Assembly: GCA_021793115.1 (NCBI GenBank)
Contig: JAJYTJ010000002.1
Location: 1 to 55,851, forward strand
Source: Actinomycetes bacterium
Lineage (GTDB): Bacteria > Actinomycetota > Actinomycetes > Actinomycetales > Cellulomonadaceae
Direction of reading: 5' to 3'
DNA: 55,851 nt
Each line of letters opens with the position of its first letter. Within the stretch, counting starts at the first letter, position 1. Position numbers and translations under genes: made by a program. Positions 32,998 to 43,108 of this stretch are shown in pieces. The notes beneath the pieces are model-generated. The model saw nothing but the letters and a program-made list of their open reading frames with translations, had not been told where the DNA came from and searched no databases.

Positions 32998-33010
32998 GTG
33001 TTCGATCATA
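32991..33010 (-). promoter_or_regulatory. Leaderless promoter overlapped by a LexA (SOS) box
   Basis: On the minus strand the order is TATGAT (33010-33005, perfect -10), CGAACAC, then GTG at 32997. The sequence CGAACACGTGTTCG (32991-33004) is a perfect 14-bp palindrome matching the actinobacterial SOS-box form CGAAC-N4-GTTCG. A bound LexA dimer would cover the transcription start and the start codon. Confidence 0.75.
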
Positions 33011-33219
33011 CCCTCACGCCGCGCGCGCGTCCAGACCGCCGGGGGGCGTTCGCCCAGAGCGAGGCGCTGCGAGCGACGGCGGGCGGCGACGCGACGGAGC
33101 GCTGACGAGGGGGCGCTCCGCGGCGAGGCGTGGACGGCGTCGCGCCCGGCCCGGGCCGTCCGCTGCAAGCGCGGGGACGCCGTCCCAGGGTGTCCGTCGG
33201 GAAGCATCGGGACCTCGGC

Positions 33220-33261
33220 GCGACGGCGTGAGGGACGCAGCCGCGCCCCTCACGCCGTCGC
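33220..33261 (-). terminator. Strong hairpin after the ABC/DUF4097 operon
   Basis: GCGACGGCGTGAGGG (33220-33234) pairs perfectly with CCCTCACGCCGTCGC (33247-33261) around a 12-nt loop. It starts 3 bases after the permease stop codon. The rest of the gap from 33010 to 33264 shows no gene. Confidence 0.75.
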
Positions 33262-33264
33262 TCG

Positions 33265-34011
33265 TCACCGCACGGTGGTGTACGCCCGCACCGCGACGAC
33301 GTACGCGATGATGCCGATCCCGACCATCCACGCCAGCGCGACCCAGATGTCACCACCCGCCGCCTGCCCCTCCATGAGGGCGCGCAACGTCTGGACCACC
33401 GAGGTCACCGGCTGGTTCTCGGCGAACCACCGGACCGGTCCGGGCATCGTCGAGGTCGGCACGAACGCCGAGCTGAGGAACGGCAGGAAGATCAGCGGGT
33501 AGGCGAACGCGCCCGCGCCGTCGACGGACGTGGCGGTGAGGCCGGGGATGACGGCGATCCACGTCAGCGCGAGCGTGAACAGCGTGAGGATCCCGACGAC
33601 CGCGAGCCAGCCGAGGAACCCCGCGCGCGGCCGGAAGCCCGTGGCGAACGAGACGCCGACGATGACGACCGTGGTGACCGTGTTGGACACCAGCGAGGTC
33701 AGCACGTGCGACCACAGCACCGAGGAGCGTGCGATCGGCATCGTCGTGAACCGCGCCGTGATGCCCGTCTGGGTGTCGCTGAACAGCCGCACCGCCGTGT
33801 ACGCCACGGACGAGGCGACCGCGATGAGCAGGATGCCCGGCAGCAGGTAGTTGGTGTAGTTGCCGCCGCCCGTCTGGATGGCCCCGCCGAACACGTAGCG
33901 GAACAGCAGCAGGTACGCGATGGGCATGACGGCGACGGTGATGATGGTGTCCGGGCTGCGGACGATCGCCTTCATGAGGCGCCCGGTGAGGGCCGTGGTG
34001 TCGTGCACCAT
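33265..34011 (-). CDS. ABC-2 type exporter permease
   Basis: The 248-residue protein has six membrane segments and resembles daunorubicin-resistance-type permeases: LLFRYVFGGAIQTGGGNYTNYLLPGILL near the start (conserved FGG and YLLPG), GRPRAGFLGWL-like middle, and PLIFLPFLSSAFVPTSTMPGP. The C-terminal part (FAENQPVTSVVQTLRALMEG) is also typical. It exports an unknown compound together with the ATPase encoded just upstream. The ATG at 34011 has GAAGGAGG about 8 bases upstream. The gene ends the four-gene operon that begins at 36212. Confidence 0.88.
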   Translation of the reverse strand: MVHDTTALTGRLMKAIVRSPDTIITVAVMPIAYLLLFRYVFGGAIQTGGGNYTNYLLPGILLIAVASSVAYTAVRLFSDTQTGITARFTTMPIARSSVLWSHVLTSLVSNTVTTVVIVGVSFATGFRPRAGFLGWLAVVGILTLFTLALTWIAVIPGLTATSVDGAGAFAYPLIFLPFLSSAFVPTSTMPGPVRWFAENQPVTSVVQTLRALMEGQAAGGDIWVALAWMVGIGIIAYVVAVRAYTTVR

Positions 34012-34013
34012 GG

Positions 34014-34772
<759 letters not shown>

Positions 34773-34781
34773 CGGATCCTC

Positions 34782-35642
34782 CTAGGCGACGAAGGGCTCG
34801 GGCCGGCGCACGACGACGTCGCCGTAGCCCGTGCTGGCGTGGATCTCGGCGGTGGCCTCGTCGGCGACCGGCCCGCCCGTGGGCTGGAGCCGGTTGCGGA
34901 CGGCGCCGCTCTTCGACGAGACGTCGAGAAGCGCGGCGGTCCCCAGGGGCACGCCCACCTCGACCGAGCCGTACGACGTGGTGAGGTCGACGCGCCCGGA
35001 CTCCAGGCTCTCGACGCGCAGGCTGCCGCTGGCCGCCTTGGCGACGAGCCGGCCGGCCACGCGCCCGACGACGACCTCGCCGTGGGCGCCCTGGACCGTG
35101 AGCGAGCCGGTGACGGCCGACACGGTGGTGTGCCCGTTGGCGGCGCGGATGGTCGCGTCGCCGGCGATCTCCCGGACGCGGACCGACCCGGCGCTCGCGC
35201 GCAGGTCGGCCGTTCCGGCCACGCGGCCGACGACGATCGAGCCGGCGCTGGCGCTCAGGGTGAGGCGGTCCACGTCCCCGATGCGGGCGTTGCCGGCCGC
35301 GAGCGTGACGTCCACGGCGCCGAGGGCGCCCTCGGTGTCGAGCGAGCCGAACGCGACCTTGCCGCTGAGGGACGAGCCGGTGGGCAGCTCGATGGTCACG
35401 GTGACGGCGCCCTTGGGGCCCATGACCACGTTCCGCAGCGAGCGGTCGTTGCCGACGGTGAGGATGCCGTTCGCGAAGTCGACGCTCGTCTCCTGCGCCT
35501 GGTGGGCGTCGGCCGCCTTGCCGGGGTTGGCGGGCAGCACGGTGACGACGGCGTCGTCACGGTCGCTCGCCACGACGTGGACGGCGCCGGCGACCTGGTC
35601 CAGCACCGCGGTGATCGGTGCGGGGGCGGGGAATGTGGGCAT
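34782..35642 (-). CDS. DUF4097 beta-repeat protein
   Basis: The 286-residue protein is built from repeating short beta strands with recurring SGS/AGS turns (ASAGSIVVGRVAGTADLRAS and similar), the DUF4097 right-handed-helix-like pattern. There is no signal peptide or membrane segment, so this copy is cytoplasmic. DUF4097 proteins often stand beside ABC-2 exporters and small regulators, sometimes in antimicrobial-peptide or envelope-stress loci; their function is unknown. GGAG lies about 6 bases before the ATG at 35642. It is encoded 9 bases upstream of the ATPase gene and presumably works with the exporter. Confidence 0.85.
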   Translation of the reverse strand: MPTFPAPAPITAVLDQVAGAVHVVASDRDDAVVTVLPANPGKAADAHQAQETSVDFANGILTVGNDRSLRNVVMGPKGAVTVTIELPTGSSLSGKVAFGSLDTEGALGAVDVTLAAGNARIGDVDRLTLSASAGSIVVGRVAGTADLRASAGSVRVREIAGDATIRAANGHTTVSAVTGSLTVQGAHGEVVVGRVAGRLVAKAASGSLRVESLESGRVDLTTSYGSVEVGVPLGTAALLDVSSKSGAVRNRLQPTGGPVADEATAEIHASTGYGDVVVRRPEPFVA

Positions 35643-35696
35643 GACGGCTCCAGGGAGGTGGTGGTGAGGCTGTGGTGGTGGGGGGGCGGCGGGTGC

Positions 35697-36212
35697 TCAG
35701 CGCACCCAGCCGGTGACCCGGGTGCCGCCGCGTCGGGGGACGGCGGTGGGTGCGGCGGGGATCTGCTCGAGCGCGGCGGCGACCGCTCGCACGAGCCACG
35801 TGTTGACGGAGAGGCCGTCACGGGCCGCGGCGACCTCGACCTGCGCCTTGAGCTGGTCCGGCAGGCGCAGGGTGGTGCGGGTGGTGGCGCCGTCGTCGCC
35901 CTCGACCGTGGCCGGTGGCGCCGGCAGCGCCGGGGTGGCGGCCAGGTCGTCCCGCCCGCCGGCCTCGGGCTCGGGCAGGGCGACGACGAACTCGGGCTCG
36001 CCGCCGCGCAGCCGCAGGTCGACCGAGCCGGGCGCGAGCTCCGCGGAGATCTCGCCGGCGGCGAAGGACAGGGCGTCCAGCAGCACCAGGCGGACCGCCG
36101 CGTCGAGCGGCGCGGCCAGCCGCTCGGCGAGCCGGCGGGCGTCGTCGCCGCCCGCCCCGGCCGCCGTGGCGAGCCGGTGCTGGAGGTCGTCGACGTACCG
36201 GGTGAGTTCCAT
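35697..36212 (-). CDS. Ribbon-helix-helix (HicB-like) regulator of the DUF4097/ABC operon
   Basis: The 171-residue protein has a helical N-terminal part (VDDLQHRLATAAG to about residue 100, rich in Ala, Leu and Glu) and a C-terminal ribbon-helix-helix domain: TTRTTLRLPDQLKAQVEVAA followed by DGLSVNTWLVRAVAAALEQ. The latter is the HicB/Arc-like DNA-binding fold. It is encoded first in the operon, directly behind a 19-bp palindrome, so autoregulation is likely. No toxin gene accompanies it, so it should not be called an antitoxin. The N-terminal part may sense the exporter's substrate; that is a guess. Confidence 0.8.
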   Translation of the reverse strand: MELTRYVDDLQHRLATAAGAGGDDARRLAERLAAPLDAAVRLVLLDALSFAAGEISAELAPGSVDLRLRGGEPEFVVALPEPEAGGRDDLAATPALPAPPATVEGDDGATTRTTLRLPDQLKAQVEVAAARDGLSVNTWLVRAVAAALEQIPAAPTAVPRRGGTRVTGWVR

Positions 36213-36218
36213 GGCGTC

Positions 36219-36242
36219 ACTATGACACCATCATGGTGTCAA
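36219..36242 (-). promoter_or_regulatory. Promoter and 19-bp palindromic operator of the RHH/DUF4097/ABC operon
   Basis: TGACACCATCATGGTGTCA (36223-36241) has perfect 9-bp arms around one base. On the minus strand CATAGT (36224-36219) is a leaderless-type -10, six bases before the ATG at 36212, and it overlaps the edge of the palindrome. TTGACA (36242-36237) looks like a -35 but is too close for that -10. The regulator encoded by the first gene is the natural ligand. Confidence 0.65.
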
Positions 36243-36340
36243 TGCACCACCATACCGACACCACGGCCGCCGCCACAGGTCAGCGATCCAGCAGGTGCCC
36301 GAGCGCGCGGCCGACCATGCCGGGGCGGCAGGATGGACCC

Positions 36341-37192
36341 ATGCGCATCACGGTGACAGGAGCATGGGGCAAGGCCGGCCGCGGGGTCGTCGCGGACCTG
36401 CTGGAGCACGGCTACGAGGTCGTGGCCACGGACCTGGCGGGCACCACGGGGGAGTCGACCACGCTCGGCGTGGATCTGCTGCGGGCCGACCTGTCCGACT
36501 ACGGCGAGGCCCTCGAGGCGCTCGCCGGCAGCGACGCGGTGGTCCACCTCGGCAACATCCCGGCACCCGGGCACGCGACCGGTCCACAGACGCTCAACCG
36601 CAACACGGCCGCGAACTCCAACGTGTTCCTCGCCGCCGCCCGGCTCGGCCTGCGCAAGGTGGTGTGGGCGTCGAGCGAGACCACGCTGGGCCTGAGCTTC
36701 GCCCCCGAGACCCCGCCCCGCTACGCGCCGGTCGACGAGGCGCACTTCCCGGTGCCGCGCTCCACCTACGCGCTGTCCAAGGTGCTCGGCGAGGAGACCG
36801 CCCGGCACGTGGCCGACTGGTCGGGCATCCCGTTCGTCGGGCTGCGCCTGTCCAACATCCACCGGCCCGAGGACTACGCGCGTGTGCCGTCGTACTGGCA
36901 GGACGTGCGCTCGCGGGCGTGGAACCTCTGGGGCTACGTCGACGTGCGCGACGTCGCCGCCGCCTGTCGGCAGGCGCTCGAGGCGCCGACCACCGGTTCC
37001 CACAACGTGGTGATCGCCGCGGCCGACACGATCATGGACGTCCCGTCGGCCGAGCTCATGGCGCGGGTGTTCCCGGACGTGCCGCTCACGCGCCCCCTCG
37101 AGGGCCACGAGACCCTGCTGGCGATCGGTGCCGCGCGCGACCTCTTCGGCTACGCGCCCGCGCACTCGTGGCGCGACCACCTGGACGCCTGA
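36341..37192 (+). CDS. NAD-dependent epimerase/dehydratase family protein
   Basis: The 283-residue short-chain-dehydrogenase-like protein begins RITVTGAWGKAGRGVVADLL, an NAD-binding GxxGxxG-type turn. It has AVVHLGNIPAPG, the catalytic-type YALSKVLGE motif (Tyr and Lys spaced YxxxK) and the extended-SDR ending with a WGYVDVRDVAAACRQAL block. Such proteins act on sugar nucleotides or related alcohols; the substrate cannot be read from sequence. It starts at ATG 36341 with CAGGAT six bases upstream (36329-36334) and no Shine-Dalgarno, hence leaderless. It stands alone between two minus-strand genes. Confidence 0.88.
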   Translation: MRITVTGAWGKAGRGVVADLLEHGYEVVATDLAGTTGESTTLGVDLLRADLSDYGEALEALAGSDAVVHLGNIPAPGHATGPQTLNRNTAANSNVFLAAARLGLRKVVWASSETTLGLSFAPETPPRYAPVDEAHFPVPRSTYALSKVLGEETARHVADWSGIPFVGLRLSNIHRPEDYARVPSYWQDVRSRAWNLWGYVDVRDVAAACRQALEAPTTGSHNVVIAAADTIMDVPSAELMARVFPDVPLTRPLEGHETLLAIGAARDLFGYAPAHSWRDHLDA

Positions 37193-37243
37193 CGTCGCAC
37201 GCCTGACCGTCGCGCGGCCGGGCGGGCCGCGCCGGGTCCCGCC

Positions 37244-37912
<669 letters not shown>

Positions 37913-38089
37913 GGCGCCATCCTGCCGCCGATCCGAGCCTGATCGGGCCTGGCCCCGCCGGCTGCTCGTGGCGCCACCCGTCGCGTCCGGCGCCTGGTCG
38001 GCGTGGCTCCTCGCCGTGGGCGTCGCACCGCTGCGCCGGCGCTTGCCGACGCCGAACGAGCCGCCTTGCGCTCCGGCTAGTCGCGTGTA

Positions 38090-38102
38090 TAGCCTGCTGG
38101 TC
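38090..38102 (+). promoter_or_regulatory. Leaderless promoter and possible operator of the TetR-ABC operon
   Basis: TAGCCT (38090-38095) fits TANNNT and lies 7 bases before the GTG at 38103. Around it TATAGC occurs twice, 20 bases apart (38088 and 38108), and GGCTA/TAGCC arms flank ten bases (38075-38079, 38090-38094). These are candidate half-sites for the TetR protein. Confidence 0.4.
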
Positions 38103-38792
38103 GTGCGTATAGCAGCGAGCCCGGACGAGCGGCCGGCGAGCGACCTCACCGCCCGCGCCCGGATCCGCGACGCGGCGATCGCGTGCTTCGCGGAGGAGGG
38201 CTTCGACGCCTCGTTCCGCACCATCGCGCGCCGCGCCGGGGTCTCGCCGGGGCTCATCACGCACCATTTCGGCTCCAAGGAGGCGCTGCGCGCCGAGTGC
38301 GACTCCGAGGTGCTGCGCCAGTACACGGCGGTGAAGACCGACGCGATCGACATGCCGTCCGAGCACCTGCTGAAGTACCTCGCAGCGCCCGGCATCGCCG
38401 CCGACCTCATGGTCTACATGCTGCGGGCGATCCACGCCGGTGGTGAGCCGGCGCGGATGTTCCTGGACCGCCTCATCGACAACGCCCGCGGCGTCATGGC
38501 CCGCAGCGTCGAGGTGGGGCTGGTGCGGCCGTCACGCGACGAGGAGGCCCGCCTGCGGTACATGACGTACCTGACCATGGGGGCCCTCCTGGTGCAGTTC
38601 GTCACGTCGCCCGGCCTGACGCCCGAGGAGTTCGTCGCCTCCGTCGCGGCGCGCGGCCAGGACCAGATCCTGCCGACCCTCGAGCTGTTCACCGAGGGCT
38701 TCCTCGCCGACCGCGGCACGCTCGACGACTATGTGCGCTACCTCTGGCAGCCGCCGGACGAGCAGGGTGCACCCTCCTCCCAGACCGCGTGA
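38103..38792 (+). CDS. TetR-family regulator of an ABC exporter
   Basis: The 229-residue protein has a TetR helix-turn-helix at about residues 18-65 (ARIRDAAIACFAEEGFDASF and VSPGLITHHFGSKEALRAEC) and a helical ligand domain. It is encoded directly upstream of, and on the same strand as, an ABC ATPase and permease. This is the usual layout for a ligand-induced drug exporter, and the regulator probably represses its own operon. The GTG at 38103 gives a normal TetR N-terminus. It ends 47 bases before the ATPase gene. Confidence 0.88.
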   Translation: MRIAASPDERPASDLTARARIRDAAIACFAEEGFDASFRTIARRAGVSPGLITHHFGSKEALRAECDSEVLRQYTAVKTDAIDMPSEHLLKYLAAPGIAADLMVYMLRAIHAGGEPARMFLDRLIDNARGVMARSVEVGLVRPSRDEEARLRYMTYLTMGALLVQFVTSPGLTPEEFVASVAARGQDQILPTLELFTEGFLADRGTLDDYVRYLWQPPDEQGAPSSQTA

Positions 38793-38839
38793 CGGCCCCG
38801 CCGCCGCAACCCATCCCTGCCCTTCACCAGGAAGTCCGC

Positions 38840-39763
38840 ATGTCCACGAACGAGATGGCTGTCGACGTCGAAGGCCTGACGAAGTCCTTCGGCACGGTCC
38901 ACGCGCTGCGCGGCCTCGACCTGCACGTCCCCGCCGGCCAGGTGACCGGCTTCCTGGGCCCCAACGGCTCGGGCAAGACGACGACGATCCGCATCCTGCT
39001 CGGCCTGCTGCGGGCCGACGCGGGCCGCGCGACCGTCCTCGGTGGCGACCCGTGGTCCGACGCGGTGCGCCTGCACCGCGACATCGCCTACGTGCCCGGC
39101 GACGTCACGCTCTGGCCCAACCTCACCGGCGGCGAGGCGATCGACATCCTGTGCCGGCTGTCCGGCCCGCTGGACCTCGGTCGCAAGCGGGCGATGCTCG
39201 AGCGGTTCGAGCTCGACCCCACGAAGAAGGCGCGCACCTACTCCAAGGGCAACCGCCAGAAGGTGGCGCTCGTCGCGGCGCTCGCCTCGCGCGCGCCGCT
39301 GCTGCTGCTCGACGAGCCGACGAGCGGGCTCGACCCGCTCATGGAGGCCGCGTTCACCGAGTCCATCCGCGAGGTCAAGGCGGAGGGCCGCTCCGTGCTG
39401 CTGTCCAGCCACATCTTCGCCGAGGTGGAGAAGCTGGCCGACCAGGTGGCGATCGTCCGCGAGGGCGTCACCGTGGAGACGGGGACCATGGCGCAGCTGC
39501 GCCACCTCACGCGCACGCAGGTCACGGTGGCGCTCGACGACGGTGCCGACGGGCTGGCCACCCTGGCGGGGGTGCACGACGTCGCGACCGCCGACGGACA
39601 CGTCACGTTCGCGGTCGACGAGGCCGAGCTGCCCACCGTGCTCGCCGCGGTCGCCGCCCGCCGGCCGCGCTCGATCGTCGCCAACCCGCCGTCGCTCGAG
39701 GAGCTGTTCCTGCGGCACTACGGCGACGAGCTGGCGGCGCTGGGTGCGGGGGCGACCAAGTGA
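38840..39763 (+). CDS. ABC exporter ATPase
   Basis: The 307-residue ATPase has Walker A GPNGSGKTT, a signature that reads YSKGNRQKVALVAAL (the usual SGGQ replaced by SKGN, a known variant in this exporter group), Walker B LLLLDEPTSGLDP and a C-terminal extension ending in PPSLEELFLRHYGDEL. It pairs with the 548-residue permease whose gene overlaps it by GTGA. AGGAAG about 6 bases before the ATG at 38840 supports the start. Confidence 0.92.
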   Translation: MSTNEMAVDVEGLTKSFGTVHALRGLDLHVPAGQVTGFLGPNGSGKTTTIRILLGLLRADAGRATVLGGDPWSDAVRLHRDIAYVPGDVTLWPNLTGGEAIDILCRLSGPLDLGRKRAMLERFELDPTKKARTYSKGNRQKVALVAALASRAPLLLLDEPTSGLDPLMEAAFTESIREVKAEGRSVLLSSHIFAEVEKLADQVAIVREGVTVETGTMAQLRHLTRTQVTVALDDGADGLATLAGVHDVATADGHVTFAVDEAELPTVLAAVAARRPRSIVANPPSLEELFLRHYGDELAALGAGATK

Positions 39764-41406
39764 GCGTCGCGACCGCGGCACGGCCGGTCACCGCCGTGCG
39801 CCGCCCCCCGGCGCAGGGGTACGCCGGGCTGGCCGCCATGGTGCGGCTCGTCCTGCGGCGCAATCGCGTGCGGCTCGCCGTCTGGTTCGTCGTGCTCGTG
39901 GGGATGTACCAGTACATCGTCGGCTACTACCGCAGCCTCTTCTCCACCCAGGCGTCGCTCGACGACTTCGCGCGCCTGTCCGACACCCCGGGGATCCGGG
40001 CGCTGACCGGCCTGTCGCCGGCCGCGAGCACCATGGGCGGCGCGGTGTGGACCAAGGGCTGGATGACCGTGGTGCTCGCGCTGGCCATCGGGGTGGTGTT
40101 CCTCGTCACCCGCAGCGGGCGGGCCGACGAGGAGCTGGGTCGCACCGAGCTGCTGCGCTCGCGGGTGCTCGGCGTGCACGCGTACTCGCTCGCGTCCTGG
40201 CTGGTCAACGGCGTGCTGTGCGTCGCGGTCGGCGTCCTCGTCGCGATGGTCTCGATCGGCGGGAACCTCGACCCGGCCGGCACCGGCGTCAGCGGATCGC
40301 TCGTCCTGGGGGCCTCGATCGCGGGCATCGGGCTCGTCGGGCTCGGCGTCGGCGCGGTCGCCGGCCAGGTCTCCGCCACCTCGCGCGGCGCCAACTCGCT
40401 GGGCGCCGGCGTGATCATCGCGCTCTACGTGCTGCGGATGGTGGGCGACCTGGGCAGTGGCGCGCTGACGTGGGCGTCGCCCATCGGGTGGGGCCAGCGG
40501 ATGGAGCCGTACGCCGCCGACCGGTGGTGGCCGTTCGCGGCCATGCTCGCCCTGACGGCGGTGCTGCTGTGGGTCGCCGGCCTGCTCGAGGCGCGGCGCG
40601 GCGTCGGGGCCGGCCTGGTGCCCGAGCGTGCCGGCAACGCCGACGCGCCGGCCCGCTGGGCGTCCCCGCTCGGGCTCGCGCTGCGGCTGCAGCGCAACCC
40701 GATCATCGGCTGGACCGTGGCGGTGGTCCTTGCCGGCGCACTCATGGGCTCGATCGTGGACGCCATGACCACGCTGATCGGTGACGCGGGGTCCGGCGCC
40801 CAGGACCTGCTGCGCGGCACGGGCGTGCGGGCGCTGCTCGCACTGCTGGTGAGCATGATGGCGCTGCTCACGCTGGTGTTCGCGCTGCAGACCACGGTGT
40901 CGCTGCGGACCGACGAGGCCGCCGGCACCATCGAGCCGCAGCTGGCGGGAGCGCTGTCCCGGTGGCGCTGGGCGCTGCAGCGCCTGGTGATCCCCGCGGT
41001 GTGGTCGGCGGTGCTGCTCGCGCTCGGCGGCGGCCTGCTCGGCGCGGTGTACGGCTCGTCCGTCCACGACGCCTCGCAGGGCGGGCGCCTGGCGCTGGCC
41101 GCGCTGGCGTACTGGCCGGCCGTCATGGTGGTCGTCGCTCTCGCCGTGCTGCTCTGGGGTTACGTGCCGAGGCTGGCCGTCCCGCTCGCGTGGGGCGTCA
41201 TGGCGGCGATGTGGTTCCTCACCATGTTCGGCGAGGTGTTCCGGCTGCCGCACTGGTTCCTCTCCGCGCTGCCCCTGGCCGCGACGCCGTACCAGCCGGT
41301 CGAGCCCATGTCGTGGCCGCCGCTCGTCGTCATGACCCTCGTCGCCGTGGCGCTCGCGTGGGCCGGGCTGGACAGGTTCGCCCGCCGGGACGTGCAGCCC
41401 GCCTGA
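39760..41406 (+). CDS. ABC exporter permease, polyketide-antibiotic-exporter type
   Basis: The 548-residue protein has two halves of about six membrane segments each, as in the large actinobacterial permeases annotated as exporters of polyketide antibiotics. Landmarks are MYQYIVGYYRSLFSTQASLDDF-like after the first segment (here in two blocks), SRAELGRTELLRSRVLG-like SGRADEELGRTELLRSRV, and EAAGTIEPQLAGALSRWRWA in the second half. It forms the channel for the preceding ATPase. The GTG start overlaps the ATPase stop. A weak 7-bp inverted repeat (41407-41413 with 41428-41434) straddles the end of this gene and the convergent next one. Confidence 0.9.
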   Translation: MSVATAARPVTAVRRPPAQGYAGLAAMVRLVLRRNRVRLAVWFVVLVGMYQYIVGYYRSLFSTQASLDDFARLSDTPGIRALTGLSPAASTMGGAVWTKGWMTVVLALAIGVVFLVTRSGRADEELGRTELLRSRVLGVHAYSLASWLVNGVLCVAVGVLVAMVSIGGNLDPAGTGVSGSLVLGASIAGIGLVGLGVGAVAGQVSATSRGANSLGAGVIIALYVLRMVGDLGSGALTWASPIGWGQRMEPYAADRWWPFAAMLALTAVLLWVAGLLEARRGVGAGLVPERAGNADAPARWASPLGLALRLQRNPIIGWTVAVVLAGALMGSIVDAMTTLIGDAGSGAQDLLRGTGVRALLALLVSMMALLTLVFALQTTVSLRTDEAAGTIEPQLAGALSRWRWALQRLVIPAVWSAVLLALGGGLLGAVYGSSVHDASQGGRLALAALAYWPAVMVVVALAVLLWGYVPRLAVPLAWGVMAAMWFLTMFGEVFRLPHWFLSALPLAATPYQPVEPMSWPPLVVMTLVAVALAWAGLDRFARRDVQPA

Positions 41407-41421
41407 CGGGCGGCGGGCGCC

Positions 41422-42223
<802 letters not shown>

Positions 42224-42227
<4 letters not shown>

Positions 42228-42856
42228 GAGCTCTCCTCGATCGGTGGGGTGGTGCGGGGCTGCGGGACGCCGGGGTGCGCCGGCGCTGCGGCCGCCGCGC
42301 GGGCGGCCTCGATGAGGGCGACGATCCCGCGGACGGCCGCGTCCATGGGGTCCTGCGAGCCGTGCGCGCGGGCCAGCACGTAGCCGCCCTGGATCACGGC
42401 GGACAGCGTCAGCGCGAGGTCGGCGGGCACGAGCGCGGCCGGCAGCTCGCCCGCGGCGATCGCGTCGGCGATGGCCCCGGCCCCCCGCTCGGCGACGGTG
42501 TCGAACGCGCCCGCCACGAGCCCGAGGAGCTCGGGATCGGCCACCACCTGCGGGTCCTGCGTCATGCGGCCCACGCGGCAGCCCTTGGTGCCGGGGCGGG
42601 GGCGGGACAGGTAGGCCTCGATGCGCTCGACCGGGCTGCCCTCGCCCTGCAGCGTGCGCGACTCGACGAGCAGCGCCTCGATGGCCGGGCGGAACGCCTC
42701 GACCGCGAGCTCGTGCTTGCCGGCGAAGTGGTGGTACATGCTGCCCTGCCCCACGCCGGCCCGGGCGAGCACCTCGTTCGGGCTCGTCGCGGCGTACCCG
42801 CGCTCCCACAGGAGCGCGGCCATCGCCTCCGTCAGGCGCTCGCGGGCCGTGGTCAT
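42224..42856 (-). CDS. TetR-family regulator upstream of the GAPDH pseudogene
   Basis: The 210-residue protein has a standard TetR helix-turn-helix (TEAMAALLWERGYAATSPNE, then VGQGSMYHHFAGKHELAV) at residues 8-55. Its ligand domain contains CRVGRMTQDP, a pattern of the NemR/AcrR-like subgroup where a Cys may sense electrophiles. The last gene it leads is the dead GAPDH copy, coupled by ATGA, so the regulator may have lost its main target. The ATG at 42856 follows TACGCT (42868-42863) by six bases with no Shine-Dalgarno. An 18-bp palindrome overlaps this promoter. Confidence 0.88.
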
Positions 42857-42862
42857 GCCGCG

Positions 42863-42883
42863 AGCGTACCTACTAGTAGGTAC
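42863..42883 (-). promoter_or_regulatory. TetR promoter with perfect 18-bp palindromic operator
   Basis: GTACCTACTAGTAGGTAC (42866-42883) is a perfect 18-bp palindrome of the form expected for TetR dimers. The leaderless -10 TACGCT (42868-42863) shares three bases with it. It is the only long AT-containing palindrome in the area and lies between this gene and the divergent enolase, 226 bases away from the latter. Confidence 0.75.
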
Positions 42884-43108
42884 AGAGCGCCAGGAGAGGG
42901 CGGGACCCTTGGCCGCTCCGGTGCCCGGGTGGCGCGAGTAGCGTCAGCCGTGTCACGGCGGTGGGGCTCGCCATAACCGCGACCTCACCCCCGCGGTGCG
43001 GCCGCCAACGGTCCCTGGGGCACCCGGTGGGTGCGGACCGTGACGTCGTCCCGGCCCCGCCCCCGGTCCGTCCCGCTCACACGGTGCACGACGAGGGAAG
43101 GAACAACG

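Noticed and set aside
35697..36212. HicAB toxin-antitoxin module
   Set aside because: Only the ribbon-helix-helix protein is present. There is no HicA-like double-stranded-RNA-binding toxin on either side, and the operon continues into DUF4097 and an ABC exporter.
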